Shown here one piece after another: positions 27,588 through 36,154 of a stretch of 63,469 bases of DNA. The DNA lies in NCBI GenBank assembly GCA_001770935.1, contig MESI01000086.1:1-63469 (forward strand), read 5' to 3'. A program made the position numbers and the translations under genes. The notes beneath the pieces were generated by a model that was given only the letters and a program-made list of their open reading frames with translations, was not told the DNA's origin and ran no database searches. Each line of letters opens with the position of its first letter. Positions within the stretch are counted from its first letter, which is position 1. Source of the stretch: Burkholderiales bacterium RIFCSPLOWO2_12_FULL_61_40 (lineage in GTDB: Bacteria; Pseudomonadota; Gammaproteobacteria; Burkholderiales; Burkholderiaceae_C).

Positions 27588-29318
27588 TTAACGCGTTTTG
27601 CCGTTCTTCCATGCGTTGACCAGCGTGTTGTAGCCAATGGTTTCGCCCTTGGGCTTCTCGTTGGCCAACTTGGCCCACGGTGCTGCCTTGTCGCTCAGCC
27701 ATTTGCTGGGGGCTGACTTTGGGTTGAGCTTGGGTGGGCACACGGCCATGCCAGCGCGTTCCAGACGGCCCATCACGCTGTCCATTTCTTCCGCCAGGTT
27801 GTCCATGGCCGCCTGGGGGGTCTTCTCACCCGTCACCGCCACCGCCACGTTTTTCCACCACAGCTGGGCCAGCTTGGGATAGTCAGGCACATTGGTGCCG
27901 GTAGGTGTCCAGGCCACACGGGCGGGGCTGCGGTAGAACTCCACCAGACCGCCGAGCTTGGGTGCCATCTGGGTCATGGCGTTGGACTTGATGTCGCTTT
28001 CGCGGATCGGTGTCAGGCCCACGGTGGTCTTCTTCAGCGAGGTGGTTTTGGCGGTCACAAACTGTGCGTACAGCCAGGCTGCGGCCACTTTGTCAGCGTC
28101 GTGGTCCTTGAAGAAGGTCCACGAGCCCACGTCCTGGTAGCCGTTTTGCATGCCTTGCTTCCAGTAGGGGCCGTTGGGGCCGGGGGCCATGCGCCATTTG
28201 GGTGTGCCGTCCGCGTTGACCACGGGCAGGCCGGGTTTGACCATGTCGGCCGTGAAGGCGGTGTACCAGAAGATTTGTTGCGCAATCTGGCCTTGTGCGG
28301 GTACGGGGCCGGCTTCACCAAAGGTCATGCCGATGGCTTCCTTGGGCGAGTACTTTTTCATCCAGTCGATGTACTTGGTCAGAGCGTAGACCGCTGCGGG
28401 TGAGTTGGTCGCGCCGCCACGGGCCACCGAGGCACCCTGGGGGGTACAACCATCTGCGGAGGCGCGGATGCCCCATTCGTCGATCGGTTTGCCGTTGGGG
28501 ATGCCGATGTCGGCAGAACCGGCCATGGACAGCCATGCGTCGGTAAAGCGCCAGCCCAGTGAAGGATCCTTTTTGCCGTAGTCCATGTGGCCGTAAATCG
28601 GCTTGCCGTCGATGTTCTTCACGTCGTTGGTGAAGAACTCGGCGATGTCTTCATAGGCGCTCCAGTTCAAGGGCACACCCAGGTCGTAGCCGAATTTGGC
28701 CTTGAATTTGTCTTTGAGATCCTTGCGGTCGAACAGGTCGGCGCGGAACCAATACAGGTTGGCAAACTGCTGGTCGGGCAACTGGTACAGCTTGCCGTCT
28801 GGCGCTGTGGTGAAGCTGGTGCCGATGTAGTCCTTGATATCAATGCCGGGGTTGGTCCACTCCTTGCCCGCACCGCTCATGTAGTCGGTGAGGTTCAGGA
28901 CCTTGCCGTAACGGTAGTGGGTGCCGATCAGGTCGGAGTCGGTGATCCAGCCGTCATAGATGGATTTGCCCGATTGCATGGAAGTCTGCAGCTTCTCCAC
29001 CACGTCGCCTTCGCCGATCAGGTCGTGCTTGACCTTGATGCCGGTGATTTCGGCAAATGCCTTGGCCAGCGTTTTGGATTCGTATTCGTGTGTGGTGATG
29101 GTCTCCGACACCACAGAAATTTCTTTGACGCCCTTGGCTTGCAATTTTTGGGCTGCGTCGATGAACCATTTCATCTCGGCGGCTTGCTGGGTCTTGGAGA
29201 GGGTTGACGGCTGGAATTCGCTATCAATCCATTTCTTGGCAGCGGCTTCGTCAGCCCAACCCTGGCTACCCACGGCACAGGCGACAGCCACTGCCAATAC
29301 GGAATACCTCAATTTCAT
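27588..29318 (-). CDS. glpV: Glycerol ABC transporter substrate-binding protein (copy 1)
   Basis: The 576-residue periplasmic protein starts at ATG 29318 with AGGAGA upstream. A signal peptide (KLRYSVLAVAVACAVGSQGWA-DE, cleavage near residue 23) precedes a large solute-binding fold. It matches the glycerol-transport SBP of the GlpSTPQV system by its place downstream of glpSTPQ and its unusual length. Its central part is almost identical to the paralogue at 36155 on the plus strand, even at the DNA level; the last ~150 residues differ more. Confidence 0.85.
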   Translation of the reverse strand: MKLRYSVLAVAVACAVGSQGWADEAAAKKWIDSEFQPSTLSKTQQAAEMKWFIDAAQKLQAKGVKEISVVSETITTHEYESKTLAKAFAEITGIKVKHDLIGEGDVVEKLQTSMQSGKSIYDGWITDSDLIGTHYRYGKVLNLTDYMSGAGKEWTNPGIDIKDYIGTSFTTAPDGKLYQLPDQQFANLYWFRADLFDRKDLKDKFKAKFGYDLGVPLNWSAYEDIAEFFTNDVKNIDGKPIYGHMDYGKKDPSLGWRFTDAWLSMAGSADIGIPNGKPIDEWGIRASADGCTPQGASVARGGATNSPAAVYALTKYIDWMKKYSPKEAIGMTFGEAGPVPAQGQIAQQIFWYTAFTADMVKPGLPVVNADGTPKWRMAPGPNGPYWKQGMQNGYQDVGSWTFFKDHDADKVAAAWLYAQFVTAKTTSLKKTTVGLTPIRESDIKSNAMTQMAPKLGGLVEFYRSPARVAWTPTGTNVPDYPKLAQLWWKNVAVAVTGEKTPQAAMDNLAEEMDSVMGRLERAGMAVCPPKLNPKSAPSKWLSDKAAPWAKLANEKPKGETIGYNTLVNAWKNGKTR

Positions 29319-29405
29319 TGTCAATCTCCTCAGGTCAAAAAACCCCTGTTTAAAAGGCTGCTGCGGCTCCAGGGGAAAAACAAGCCGCTCCTTGATAAGT
29401 GGCCC

Positions 29406-29714
29406 TCAGCCCTTGCGCATGATGAGGGTGAGTACGGCCATGGAAATCACAAAGCTGATCCAGATGGAGGGTTCCGTTTCCAGTTCCATCCATTCGGCCA
29501 GTTTTCCGCTGATGCCCACAAACGCCAGGTTGACGTAGGCGGCTGACAACAAGCCGATGAAGAGCCGGTCCCCGCGGGTCGTCTCCATTGGCAGGAAGCC
29601 CCGGCGCAGGCTGGTGGGGGATTTGATTTCCCACATCGTCATGCCAAACAACATGAGCACGATGCAGGTGAAAAATACGGCCACCGGGGTGGTCCAGGCC
29701 ATCCATTCAAACAT
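29406..29714 (-). CDS. DUF2160 small membrane protein of glycerol transporter
   Basis: The 102-residue protein has three predicted transmembrane segments (near 10-27, 50-68, 80-98) and the DUF2160 look (LFGMTMWEIKSPTSLRRGFL). Small proteins of this family accompany glycerol ABC systems; their role is unknown. It lies 12 bp after glpQ and ~90 bp before the SBP gene, in the same operon. Confidence 0.8.
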   Translation of the reverse strand: MFEWMAWTTPVAVFFTCIVLMLFGMTMWEIKSPTSLRRGFLPMETTRGDRLFIGLLSAAYVNLAFVGISGKLAEWMELETEPSIWISFVISMAVLTLIMRKG

Positions 29715-29726
29715 CTTGAACTCCTA

Positions 29727-30539
29727 TCAAACGCGTCCCATCGCGAAACCCTTCGCGATGTAATTACGAACAAACCAGATCACGATGGCGCCGGGAACAA
29801 TGGTCAGAACCCCTGCGGCGGCCAGCGTGGCCCAGTCCATGCCGGATGCGGACACCGTGCGGGTCATGGTGGCGGCAATCGGCTTGGCGTTCACACTGGT
29901 CAGGGTGCGGGCCAGCAACAATTCCACCCAGCTGAACATGAAGCAGAAGAACGCGGCGACACCGACACCGGCCTTGATCAGGGGCAGGTAAATGGTGACA
30001 AAGAACCGGGGGAAGGAGTAGCCGTCGATGTAGGCGGTTTCGTCAATTTCCCTGGGGATGCCACTCATGAAGCCCTCCAGAATCCAGACCGCTAGCGGCA
30101 CGTTGAACAACAGGTGCACCAGGGCCACCGCAATATGCGTGTCCATCAAGCCCACGGAGGTGTAGAGCTGAAAGAAGGGCAGCAAGAACACCGCTGGGGG
30201 CGTCATGCGGTTGGTCAACAGCCAGAAGAACACATGCTTGTCACCCAGGAAGCTGTAGCGGGAAAACGCATACGCTGCGGGCAGGGCCACGGTCAGAGAG
30301 ATGACGGTATTGATGCCCACATAGATCAGGCTGTTGATGTAGCCGGAGTACCAGGCCGGGTCGGTCAAAATGGTCTTGTAGTTGTCCCAGGTGAAGTGCT
30401 CTGGGAACAGGGAGAAGCCCGCCAGGATTTCGTTGTTGGTCTTGAAGGACATGTTGATCATCCAGTAGATGGGCAACAGGGCGAAGACGACATACGCAAT
30501 CATGAACAGAGAGCGTTTTTGGAATTTGGGCTTAGACAT
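29727..30539 (-). CDS. glpQ: Glycerol ABC transporter permease GlpQ
   Basis: The 270-residue inner-membrane permease has six predicted helices and the cytoplasmic EAA loop EIDETAYIDGYSFPRFFVTI, which docks onto the ATPases. It is the second permease of a heterodimer with GlpP; the start overlaps the glpP stop by 8 bp. The assignment rests on gene order with glpSTP, glpD and glpK and on MalG-type permease features. Confidence 0.88.
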   Translation of the reverse strand: MSKPKFQKRSLFMIAYVVFALLPIYWMINMSFKTNNEILAGFSLFPEHFTWDNYKTILTDPAWYSGYINSLIYVGINTVISLTVALPAAYAFSRYSFLGDKHVFFWLLTNRMTPPAVFLLPFFQLYTSVGLMDTHIAVALVHLLFNVPLAVWILEGFMSGIPREIDETAYIDGYSFPRFFVTIYLPLIKAGVGVAAFFCFMFSWVELLLARTLTSVNAKPIAATMTRTVSASGMDWATLAAAGVLTIVPGAIVIWFVRNYIAKGFAMGRV

Positions 30540-31425
30540 GTGACCCCTCCTTTTCCTGGGTGCCTACGCGTTGCATCCAGTTGTACAAAATAAAACACAT
30601 CAACAAAATAATCAGGAAGTAAATCAAGGAGAACGCTGCTGCGGGTCCAAGGTCAAATTGCCCCACGGCCTTTTGGGTCAGGAATTGCGACAAGAAGGTG
30701 GTGGAGTTGCCTGGGCCTCCGCCGGTCAGCACAAAGGGCTCGGTGTAAATCATGAAGCTGTCCATGAAACGCAAGAGCACTGCAATCATCAGCACGCCGC
30801 GCATTTTTGGGAGTTGCACATACCAGAAGACATCCAGCTTGCTGGCGCCGTCGATGCTGGCGGCCTGGTAATAGGCATCCGGTATGGAGCGCAGGCCTGC
30901 GTAACCCAGCAATGCCACCAACGGGGTCCAGTGCCATACGTCCATCAGCAGAACCGTGAGCCAGGCATGGACCGGGTTGCCGGTGTAGCTGTAATCAATG
31001 CCCAGGCCCAGCAGGGCTGCGCCCATCAAGCCGATATCGGTGCGGCCAAAAATTTGCCAGATGGTGCCCACCACATTCCAGGGGATCAACAGGGACAACG
31101 ACACGATCACCAGCACTGCCGAGGACCGCCAGCCTTGGGCCGGCATGGCCAGAGCCAGCAAGATCCCCAAAGGAAGTTCCACCGCAAGCACGGAGAAAGA
31201 GTAGGTTAGTTGCCGAAACAAGGCGCCGTGTAACTCTTCGTCCCGCATGATCGCGGCGAACCATTCGGTGCCTACAAATACCCGGCGTTCGGGTGAAATG
31301 ATGTCTTGCACGGAATAGTTGACCACGACCATCAGAGGCAAGATGGCCGAGAATGCAACGCAAATCAGCATGGGCAGAATCAGGAACCAGGCCTTCTGGT
31401 TCACCGGTTTGATGGTGGTGCTCAT
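30532..31425 (-). CDS. glpP: Glycerol ABC transporter permease GlpP
   Basis: The 297-residue permease of the MalF/UgpA type has six predicted helices and EAA loop YYQAASIDGASKLDVFWYVQ. It starts at ATG 31425, overlapping the glpT stop by 4 bp. Together with GlpQ it would form the glycerol channel through the inner membrane. Confidence 0.88.
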   Translation of the reverse strand: MSTTIKPVNQKAWFLILPMLICVAFSAILPLMVVVNYSVQDIISPERRVFVGTEWFAAIMRDEELHGALFRQLTYSFSVLAVELPLGILLALAMPAQGWRSSAVLVIVSLSLLIPWNVVGTIWQIFGRTDIGLMGAALLGLGIDYSYTGNPVHAWLTVLLMDVWHWTPLVALLGYAGLRSIPDAYYQAASIDGASKLDVFWYVQLPKMRGVLMIAVLLRFMDSFMIYTEPFVLTGGGPGNSTTFLSQFLTQKAVGQFDLGPAAAFSLIYFLIILLMCFILYNWMQRVGTQEKEGSHV

Positions 31426-32498
31426 GGCACGATCTCCTCATTCTTGTAAAAACAACTGTGCTCGCCCATGACCTTGAGCCAGACCGAGTCGCCGGGCGCC
31501 AGTTGGGCTGCGTCGGACGATAAGCGCGCTTTGAGCGTGGTGCCCGCAAAGACGGCACTCAACATGACGTGGGTTCCGACGTCCTGAACCTGCGACACCT
31601 TCATCTCCAGCGCGCCACTGGCATGGGCGGGCGCAAGCGTCACGTACTCCGGCCGAATGCCCAGCTTGATTTCTCCGGCAGGTAGTCGGCGCCCGGATGG
31701 CAAGGGCAAGGTCATGCCCGCCAGGTGCATGCCTTCTTGGTCTACATTCCCCGCCAGGAAATTCATGCCGGGGGAACCAATGAAATGTCCGACAAACGTG
31801 TGGCTGGGGCGCTCGAACAAATCGGCAGCCGTTCCAACCTGCACGGCGCGGCCGCGCGTCATCACCACCACCTGGTCGGCAAAGGTCAGCGCCTCAACCT
31901 GGTCGTGTGTCACGTAAATCAAGGTGAGCTTGAGCTCATGGTGGATCTGCTTGAGCTTGCGGCGCAGTTGCCACTTCAGGTGCGGGTCAATGACGGTGAG
32001 CGGCTCATCAAACAAAACCGCCGATACGTCGGGACGCACCAAACCACGGCCCAGGGATATCTTTTGTTTTGCGTCTGCGGCAAGGCCAGCGGCGCGCTGG
32101 TTCAACTGGCCACTCATCTCCAGCATCTCGGCAATCTCACCAACACGTTTGTTGATTTGGGCTTGGGGCCACTTGCGGTTGCGCAGGGGAAAGGCCAGGT
32201 TTTCCGCCACCGTCATGGTGTCGTAGATCACCGGGAATTGGAAAACCTGGGCGATGTTGCGCTGCTGTGGGGATGCCGTGGTCACATCCTTGCCATCAAA
32301 CAGTACGCTGCCTTGGGAGGGTGTCACCAGGCCGGACATGATGTTGAGCAGGGTGGTTTTTCCGCAGCCGGACGGCCCCAGCAGGGCGTAGGCTCCGCCG
32401 TCGTCAAAGGTCATCTTCAGGGGAAGTAACGCGTAGTCGCTGTCCTGTTGGGGGTCCCGCTTGTAGGCGTGGGCCAGATCGAGTTCAATGCGAGCCAT
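31422..32498 (-). CDS. glpT: Glycerol ABC transporter ATPase GlpT (degenerate signature)
   Basis: The 358-residue ATPase starts at ATG 32498 (GAGGA upstream; the glpS stop is 1 bp away). Walker A GPSGCGKTT, Walker B AVLFDEP and H-loop YVTHDQVEA are intact. The signature LSGGQ is replaced by LAADAKQK, so the ATP site that needs GlpT's signature should be weak. The C-terminal ~120 residues form a TOBE/MalK-like regulatory domain. It pairs with GlpS. Confidence 0.88.
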   Translation of the reverse strand: MARIELDLAHAYKRDPQQDSDYALLPLKMTFDDGGAYALLGPSGCGKTTLLNIMSGLVTPSQGSVLFDGKDVTTASPQQRNIAQVFQFPVIYDTMTVAENLAFPLRNRKWPQAQINKRVGEIAEMLEMSGQLNQRAAGLAADAKQKISLGRGLVRPDVSAVLFDEPLTVIDPHLKWQLRRKLKQIHHELKLTLIYVTHDQVEALTFADQVVVMTRGRAVQVGTAADLFERPSHTFVGHFIGSPGMNFLAGNVDQEGMHLAGMTLPLPSGRRLPAGEIKLGIRPEYVTLAPAHASGALEMKVSQVQDVGTHVMLSAVFAGTTLKARLSSDAAQLAPGDSVWLKVMGEHSCFYKNEEIVP

Positions 32499-32499
32499 T

Positions 32500-33573
32500 T
32501 CAGCGTCCTCCGCCACGCACCGGGGACAGCACAAGCATCCCCTCGGCGTCAAACACATACACCTGTGCGGGATTGAAATACAAGGTCACCAGCGCACCGA
32601 GTTCAAAGTAGTGCACCCCGGTGAGTTGCGCCACCAGTTCGCCGACCAGGGTGTGCACATGCACAAAGGTGTCCGAACCGGAGATCTCGGCCAACTCCAC
32701 CTTGCCGGGCAAGGCGACATCGCCGTCTTTTGCGTGGATATGCAGGGCGCTGGCACGCATGCCGACGGTCAGTTTGTGGGAGGCATGGGCGGGCAAGTCC
32801 AGCTTCAGCAGGGGGCCGCCGTCCAGGTGCACGCCGTCTGGTGCGGACATGGCCGCCAACAAATTCATGGGCGGGTCGCTGAACGCACGCGCCACCCGCA
32901 ATGACGCAGGCTTGTGAAATACCTCGGCGGTCGGGCCGTATTGCAGCAGTTCACCCGCATCCATCACGGCGGTATAACCGCCCAGCAGCAGTGCTTCGCC
33001 AGGCTCCGTGGTGGCATAAATGACGGTGGAGTTACCTGCCGCAAACAGGGCGCCCAATTCGTCGCGCAATTCTTCACGCAGCTTGTAATCCAGGTTCACC
33101 AGCGGTTCATCCAGTAGCATTAGAGGCGCGCCTTTGGCCAGCGCGCGGGCCAGTGCCACGCGTTGTTGCTGACCACCGGAGAGCTCCGCAGGGAGGCGGT
33201 CCAGGAACATGTCGATATGGAGTTTTTCGGCCAGTTCGCGTACGCGTTGGTCGATGTTCTTTTCACCGCGCAATTTCAGTGGCGAGGCAATGTTGTCGCG
33301 GACCTTTAAAGAAGGGTAGTTGATGAACTGTTGGTACACCATGGCCACGTTGCGTTCCCGCACCGCAACGCCAACCACATCCTGTCCATCGACCATCACA
33401 CGGCCGGCGGATGGTACGTCCAGTCCGGCCATGATGCGCATCAGGCTGGTTTTGCCTGCCTGGGTCGCACCTAACAGTACGGTGACTGCGCCGCTGTGTG
33501 GGGCGATGTCCATGTCGTACAGCCACGTTTGTGGTCCCACTTTCTTGTTGATGCCTTCAAGGGTCAACTGCAT
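32500..33573 (-). CDS. glpS: Glycerol ABC transporter ATPase GlpS (degenerate H-loop)
   Basis: The 357-residue ATPase starts at ATG 33573. Walker A GATQAGKTS, signature LSGGQQQR and Walker B LMLLDEP are intact, but the H-loop reads YATTEPGEA instead of a THD-type motif, so the switch histidine is missing. This is complementary to GlpT, which has the histidine and lacks the signature. It is the first gene of the minus-strand glycerol operon, divergent from glpR. Confidence 0.88.
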   Translation of the reverse strand: MQLTLEGINKKVGPQTWLYDMDIAPHSGAVTVLLGATQAGKTSLMRIMAGLDVPSAGRVMVDGQDVVGVAVRERNVAMVYQQFINYPSLKVRDNIASPLKLRGEKNIDQRVRELAEKLHIDMFLDRLPAELSGGQQQRVALARALAKGAPLMLLDEPLVNLDYKLREELRDELGALFAAGNSTVIYATTEPGEALLLGGYTAVMDAGELLQYGPTAEVFHKPASLRVARAFSDPPMNLLAAMSAPDGVHLDGGPLLKLDLPAHASHKLTVGMRASALHIHAKDGDVALPGKVELAEISGSDTFVHVHTLVGELVAQLTGVHYFELGALVTLYFNPAQVYVFDAEGMLVLSPVRGGGR

Positions 33574-33600
33574 CACGCCACCTTTTCTTTGGGGTTATGG

Positions 33601-33690
33601 TCGAAAATTCGAACTCAGCGATTGTTATTCTTTTCTTTTCGTTTTTTATCGGTATTAACCCTAATTTCGTTCGTTTTTATTCGTTTTAAA
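33601..33690. promoter_or_regulatory. Divergent glp control region with TTCG repeats
   Basis: The palindromic TTCGAATTTTCGA (minus strand, 33613-33601) and several TTCG(T)n boxes at 33638, 33666, 33670 and 33680 crowd the gap between glpS and glpR. DeoR-family GlpR proteins bind TTCG-rich operators, so these are candidate GlpR sites controlling both directions. The region is markedly A/T-rich. Confidence 0.5.
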
Positions 33691-33727
33691 GTAGCGCACC
33701 TCGCCAAAATGAGACAAAGGAACATAA

Positions 33728-34498
33728 ATGAACCGCCATCCTCGATTGCTTGACTTGCTTGCCTTCGTGCAAACCCACGGAACCGTGACGGTGGAACAGC
33801 TGGCAGACACGCTGGGCGTCACGCTGCAAACCGTGCGCCGGGATGTGCAGCGTTTGGCGGATGAAGGGGTGCTGGCCCGATTCCATGGGGGGGTGCGCGT
33901 GCCAAGCTCCACCATCGAGAACATCGCCCACAAGCAACGGGAGAACCTCCATGCCGAAGGCAAAGTCCGCATTGCCCGTGACGTTGCCGCGGCGGTCCCC
34001 AACGATTGCTCTTTGATTCTGAACATCGGCACCACTACGGAGGCCATTGCAAGGGCGCTGCTGGGGCATTCGGGGTTGCGGGTCATCACCAATAATTTGA
34101 ACGTGGCGACCATCCTGAGTGCCAATGCCAACAGCGAAGTGATTGCGGTGGGGGGCGTCGTGCGGGGGCGTGACCAAGGTATCGTCGGCGAGGCGGCGGT
34201 TGATTTCATTCGCCAGTTCAAAGTCGACATTGCCCTCATCGGAATCTCTGGAATCGAGGCCGACGGCACCCTGCGCGACTACGACTACCGAGAAGTCAAG
34301 GTGTCACAAACCATCATTGCGCATGCGCGAGAAGTGTGGGTTGCCGCCGATAGCAGCAAATTCAACCGCCCCGCCATGGTGGAGGTGGCCAATCTATCGC
34401 AAATAGACCGCTTGTTCACAGACGCCCAGCCTCCAGAGCCTTTCCCGACGCTGCTTTCCGAGGCGCAGGTGCGTTACACCGTGGCCTCGGCCACATGA
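33728..34498 (+). CDS. glpR: DeoR-family glycerol regulon repressor
   Basis: The 256-residue regulator has an N-terminal helix-turn-helix (VTVEQLADTLGVTLQTVRRD) and a C-terminal sugar-phosphate sensor (NIGTTTEAIARAL, GIVGEAAVDFIRQF, DYDYREVKVSQTII). By family it senses glycerol 3-phosphate and represses glp genes. It lies between the two divergent arms, 63 bp before glpK. The start ATG 33728 follows AAAGGA. Confidence 0.9.
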   Translation: MNRHPRLLDLLAFVQTHGTVTVEQLADTLGVTLQTVRRDVQRLADEGVLARFHGGVRVPSSTIENIAHKQRENLHAEGKVRIARDVAAAVPNDCSLILNIGTTTEAIARALLGHSGLRVITNNLNVATILSANANSEVIAVGGVVRGRDQGIVGEAAVDFIRQFKVDIALIGISGIEADGTLRDYDYREVKVSQTIIAHAREVWVAADSSKFNRPAMVEVANLSQIDRLFTDAQPPEPFPTLLSEAQVRYTVASAT

Positions 34499-34561
34499 CA
34501 GGCGTGCAATTTTTAGTCGTCTTTTTTTGATTCCACTTTCAATTTTTTTTACGGATTTCCC

Positions 34562-36052
34562 ATGACTTACCTGCTTGCCTTGGACCAGGGCACCTCCAGC
34601 TCACGCAGCATTGTTTTTGACGCAGAAGGGCATACGGTGGCCCAGTCGCAGCAGGAACTGCCGCAAATTTACCCGCAGCCTGGGTGGGTGGAACATGATC
34701 CGCAGGAGATTTGGCGGACCCAGTTGTCCACCGCGCGCGATGCCCTGGCGAAGGCGGGCATCCAGGCCAGCCAGGTGCGGGCCATTGGCATTACCAACCA
34801 GCGAGAAACCACCGTGGTCTGGAACCGGGCCACGGGCCTGCCCATTCACCATGCCATCGTGTGGCAAGACCGGCGGGCCGAGCCTACCTGTATCGCTTTG
34901 CGGGAGCGTGGCTTGGCAGGCACGATCCAGGCCAAAACCGGTCTGCTGGTGGATGCCTATTTTTCAGGGACCAAGCTCAAATGGCTGCTGGATCACGTTC
35001 CGGGTGCACGGCAACAGGCCGAAAACGGCGAGCTGGCCTTTGGCACCGTAGACAGCTGGCTGATATGGCGGCTCACCGGTGGCGCAGTCCACGCCACCGA
35101 CGTCAGCAATGCCTCCCGGACGATGCTGTTCAATGTGCATACCAACCAATGGGATGCAGAGCTGCTTCAGGCGCTGGATATTCCTGCCAACATGATGCCC
35201 GTGGTGAAGCCGTCCAGCGCCCTGTACGGCGAAGTCACCCCGGATTTGTTGGGGCATTCCATTCCCATCGGCGGTGTGGCGGGTGACCAGCAAAGCGCCT
35301 TGTTTGGCCAGGCCTGCTTCAAAGCGGGCATGGTGAAAAACACCTACGGCACGGGCTGCTTCATGCTGATGCACACCGGTAACCAATTTCAAACCTCGCA
35401 CAACGGACTGATCACCACCAGCGCCGCGCAAGCCACGGCGCAGACCGAGTTTGCAATGGAGGGCAGTGTGTTCGTCGGTGGGGCGGTGGTGCAATGGCTG
35501 CGCGATGGCTTGCATGCGATCCAGGGAAGCGGGGAGGTGCAAGCCCTGGCCCAAAGCGTGCCGGACTCCGGTGGTGTGATCGTGGTGCCCGCCTTTACCG
35601 GCTTGGGTGCACCCTACTGGAAACCCGATGCACGCGGCACCATCACAGGCCTCACGCGGGGCAGTACCGTGGCCCATATTGCAAGAGCGGCCTTGGAGAG
35701 CATTGCCTACCAAAGTGCGGCTTTGCTGCAAGCCATGAGCCGTGACGCAGTGGAAGCCGGTGGGGCCACCGTGGCTGAACTCCGGGTGGATGGGGGCGCC
35801 TGCATCAACGATTTGTTGATGCAATTTCAGGCGGACTTGCTGGGTATTCCGGTGGTACGTCCGGCGGTGACGGAAACCACTGCGCTGGGGGCCGCCTATC
35901 TGGCGGGGCTGACCACGGGTGTTTACAAAAGCACGGATGAGTTATCAGATTTGTGGCGGTCTGAGCGGCGCTTTCTGCCAACGCTGGACACCCAACGCGC
36001 CAAAGAACTCATGGAGCGTTGGGAGCACGCGGTCCGACAAACTGTGCTCTAA
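34562..36052 (+). CDS. glpK: Glycerol kinase
   Basis: The 496-residue FGGY kinase phosphorylates glycerol to glycerol 3-phosphate. [16 protein letters not shown] (ATP site), [39 protein letters not shown] and [20 protein letters not shown] are conserved blocks. It completes the pathway: uptake by GlpSTPQV, GlpK, then GlpD. Confidence 0.97.
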   Translation: MTYLLALDQGTSSSRSIVFDAEGHTVAQSQQELPQIYPQPGWVEHDPQEIWRTQLSTARDALAKAGIQASQVRAIGITNQRETTVVWNRATGLPIHHAIVWQDRRAEPTCIALRERGLAGTIQAKTGLLVDAYFSGTKLKWLLDHVPGARQQAENGELAFGTVDSWLIWRLTGGAVHATDVSNASRTMLFNVHTNQWDAELLQALDIPANMMPVVKPSSALYGEVTPDLLGHSIPIGGVAGDQQSALFGQACFKAGMVKNTYGTGCFMLMHTGNQFQTSHNGLITTSAAQATAQTEFAMEGSVFVGGAVVQWLRDGLHAIQGSGEVQALAQSVPDSGGVIVVPAFTGLGAPYWKPDARGTITGLTRGSTVAHIARAALESIAYQSAALLQAMSRDAVEAGGATVAELRVDGGACINDLLMQFQADLLGIPVVRPAVTETTALGAAYLAGLTTGVYKSTDELSDLWRSERRFLPTLDTQRAKELMERWEHAVRQTVL

Positions 36053-36154
36053 GACATTCGCCAGTTTCATCCGCATAAGCTGGGGCACAGCTGCCCGGCG
36101 TTTGCTGCGTCCCAGATGCGCCACAGGCGCCCAATAACTCTTAGGAAAATAACA

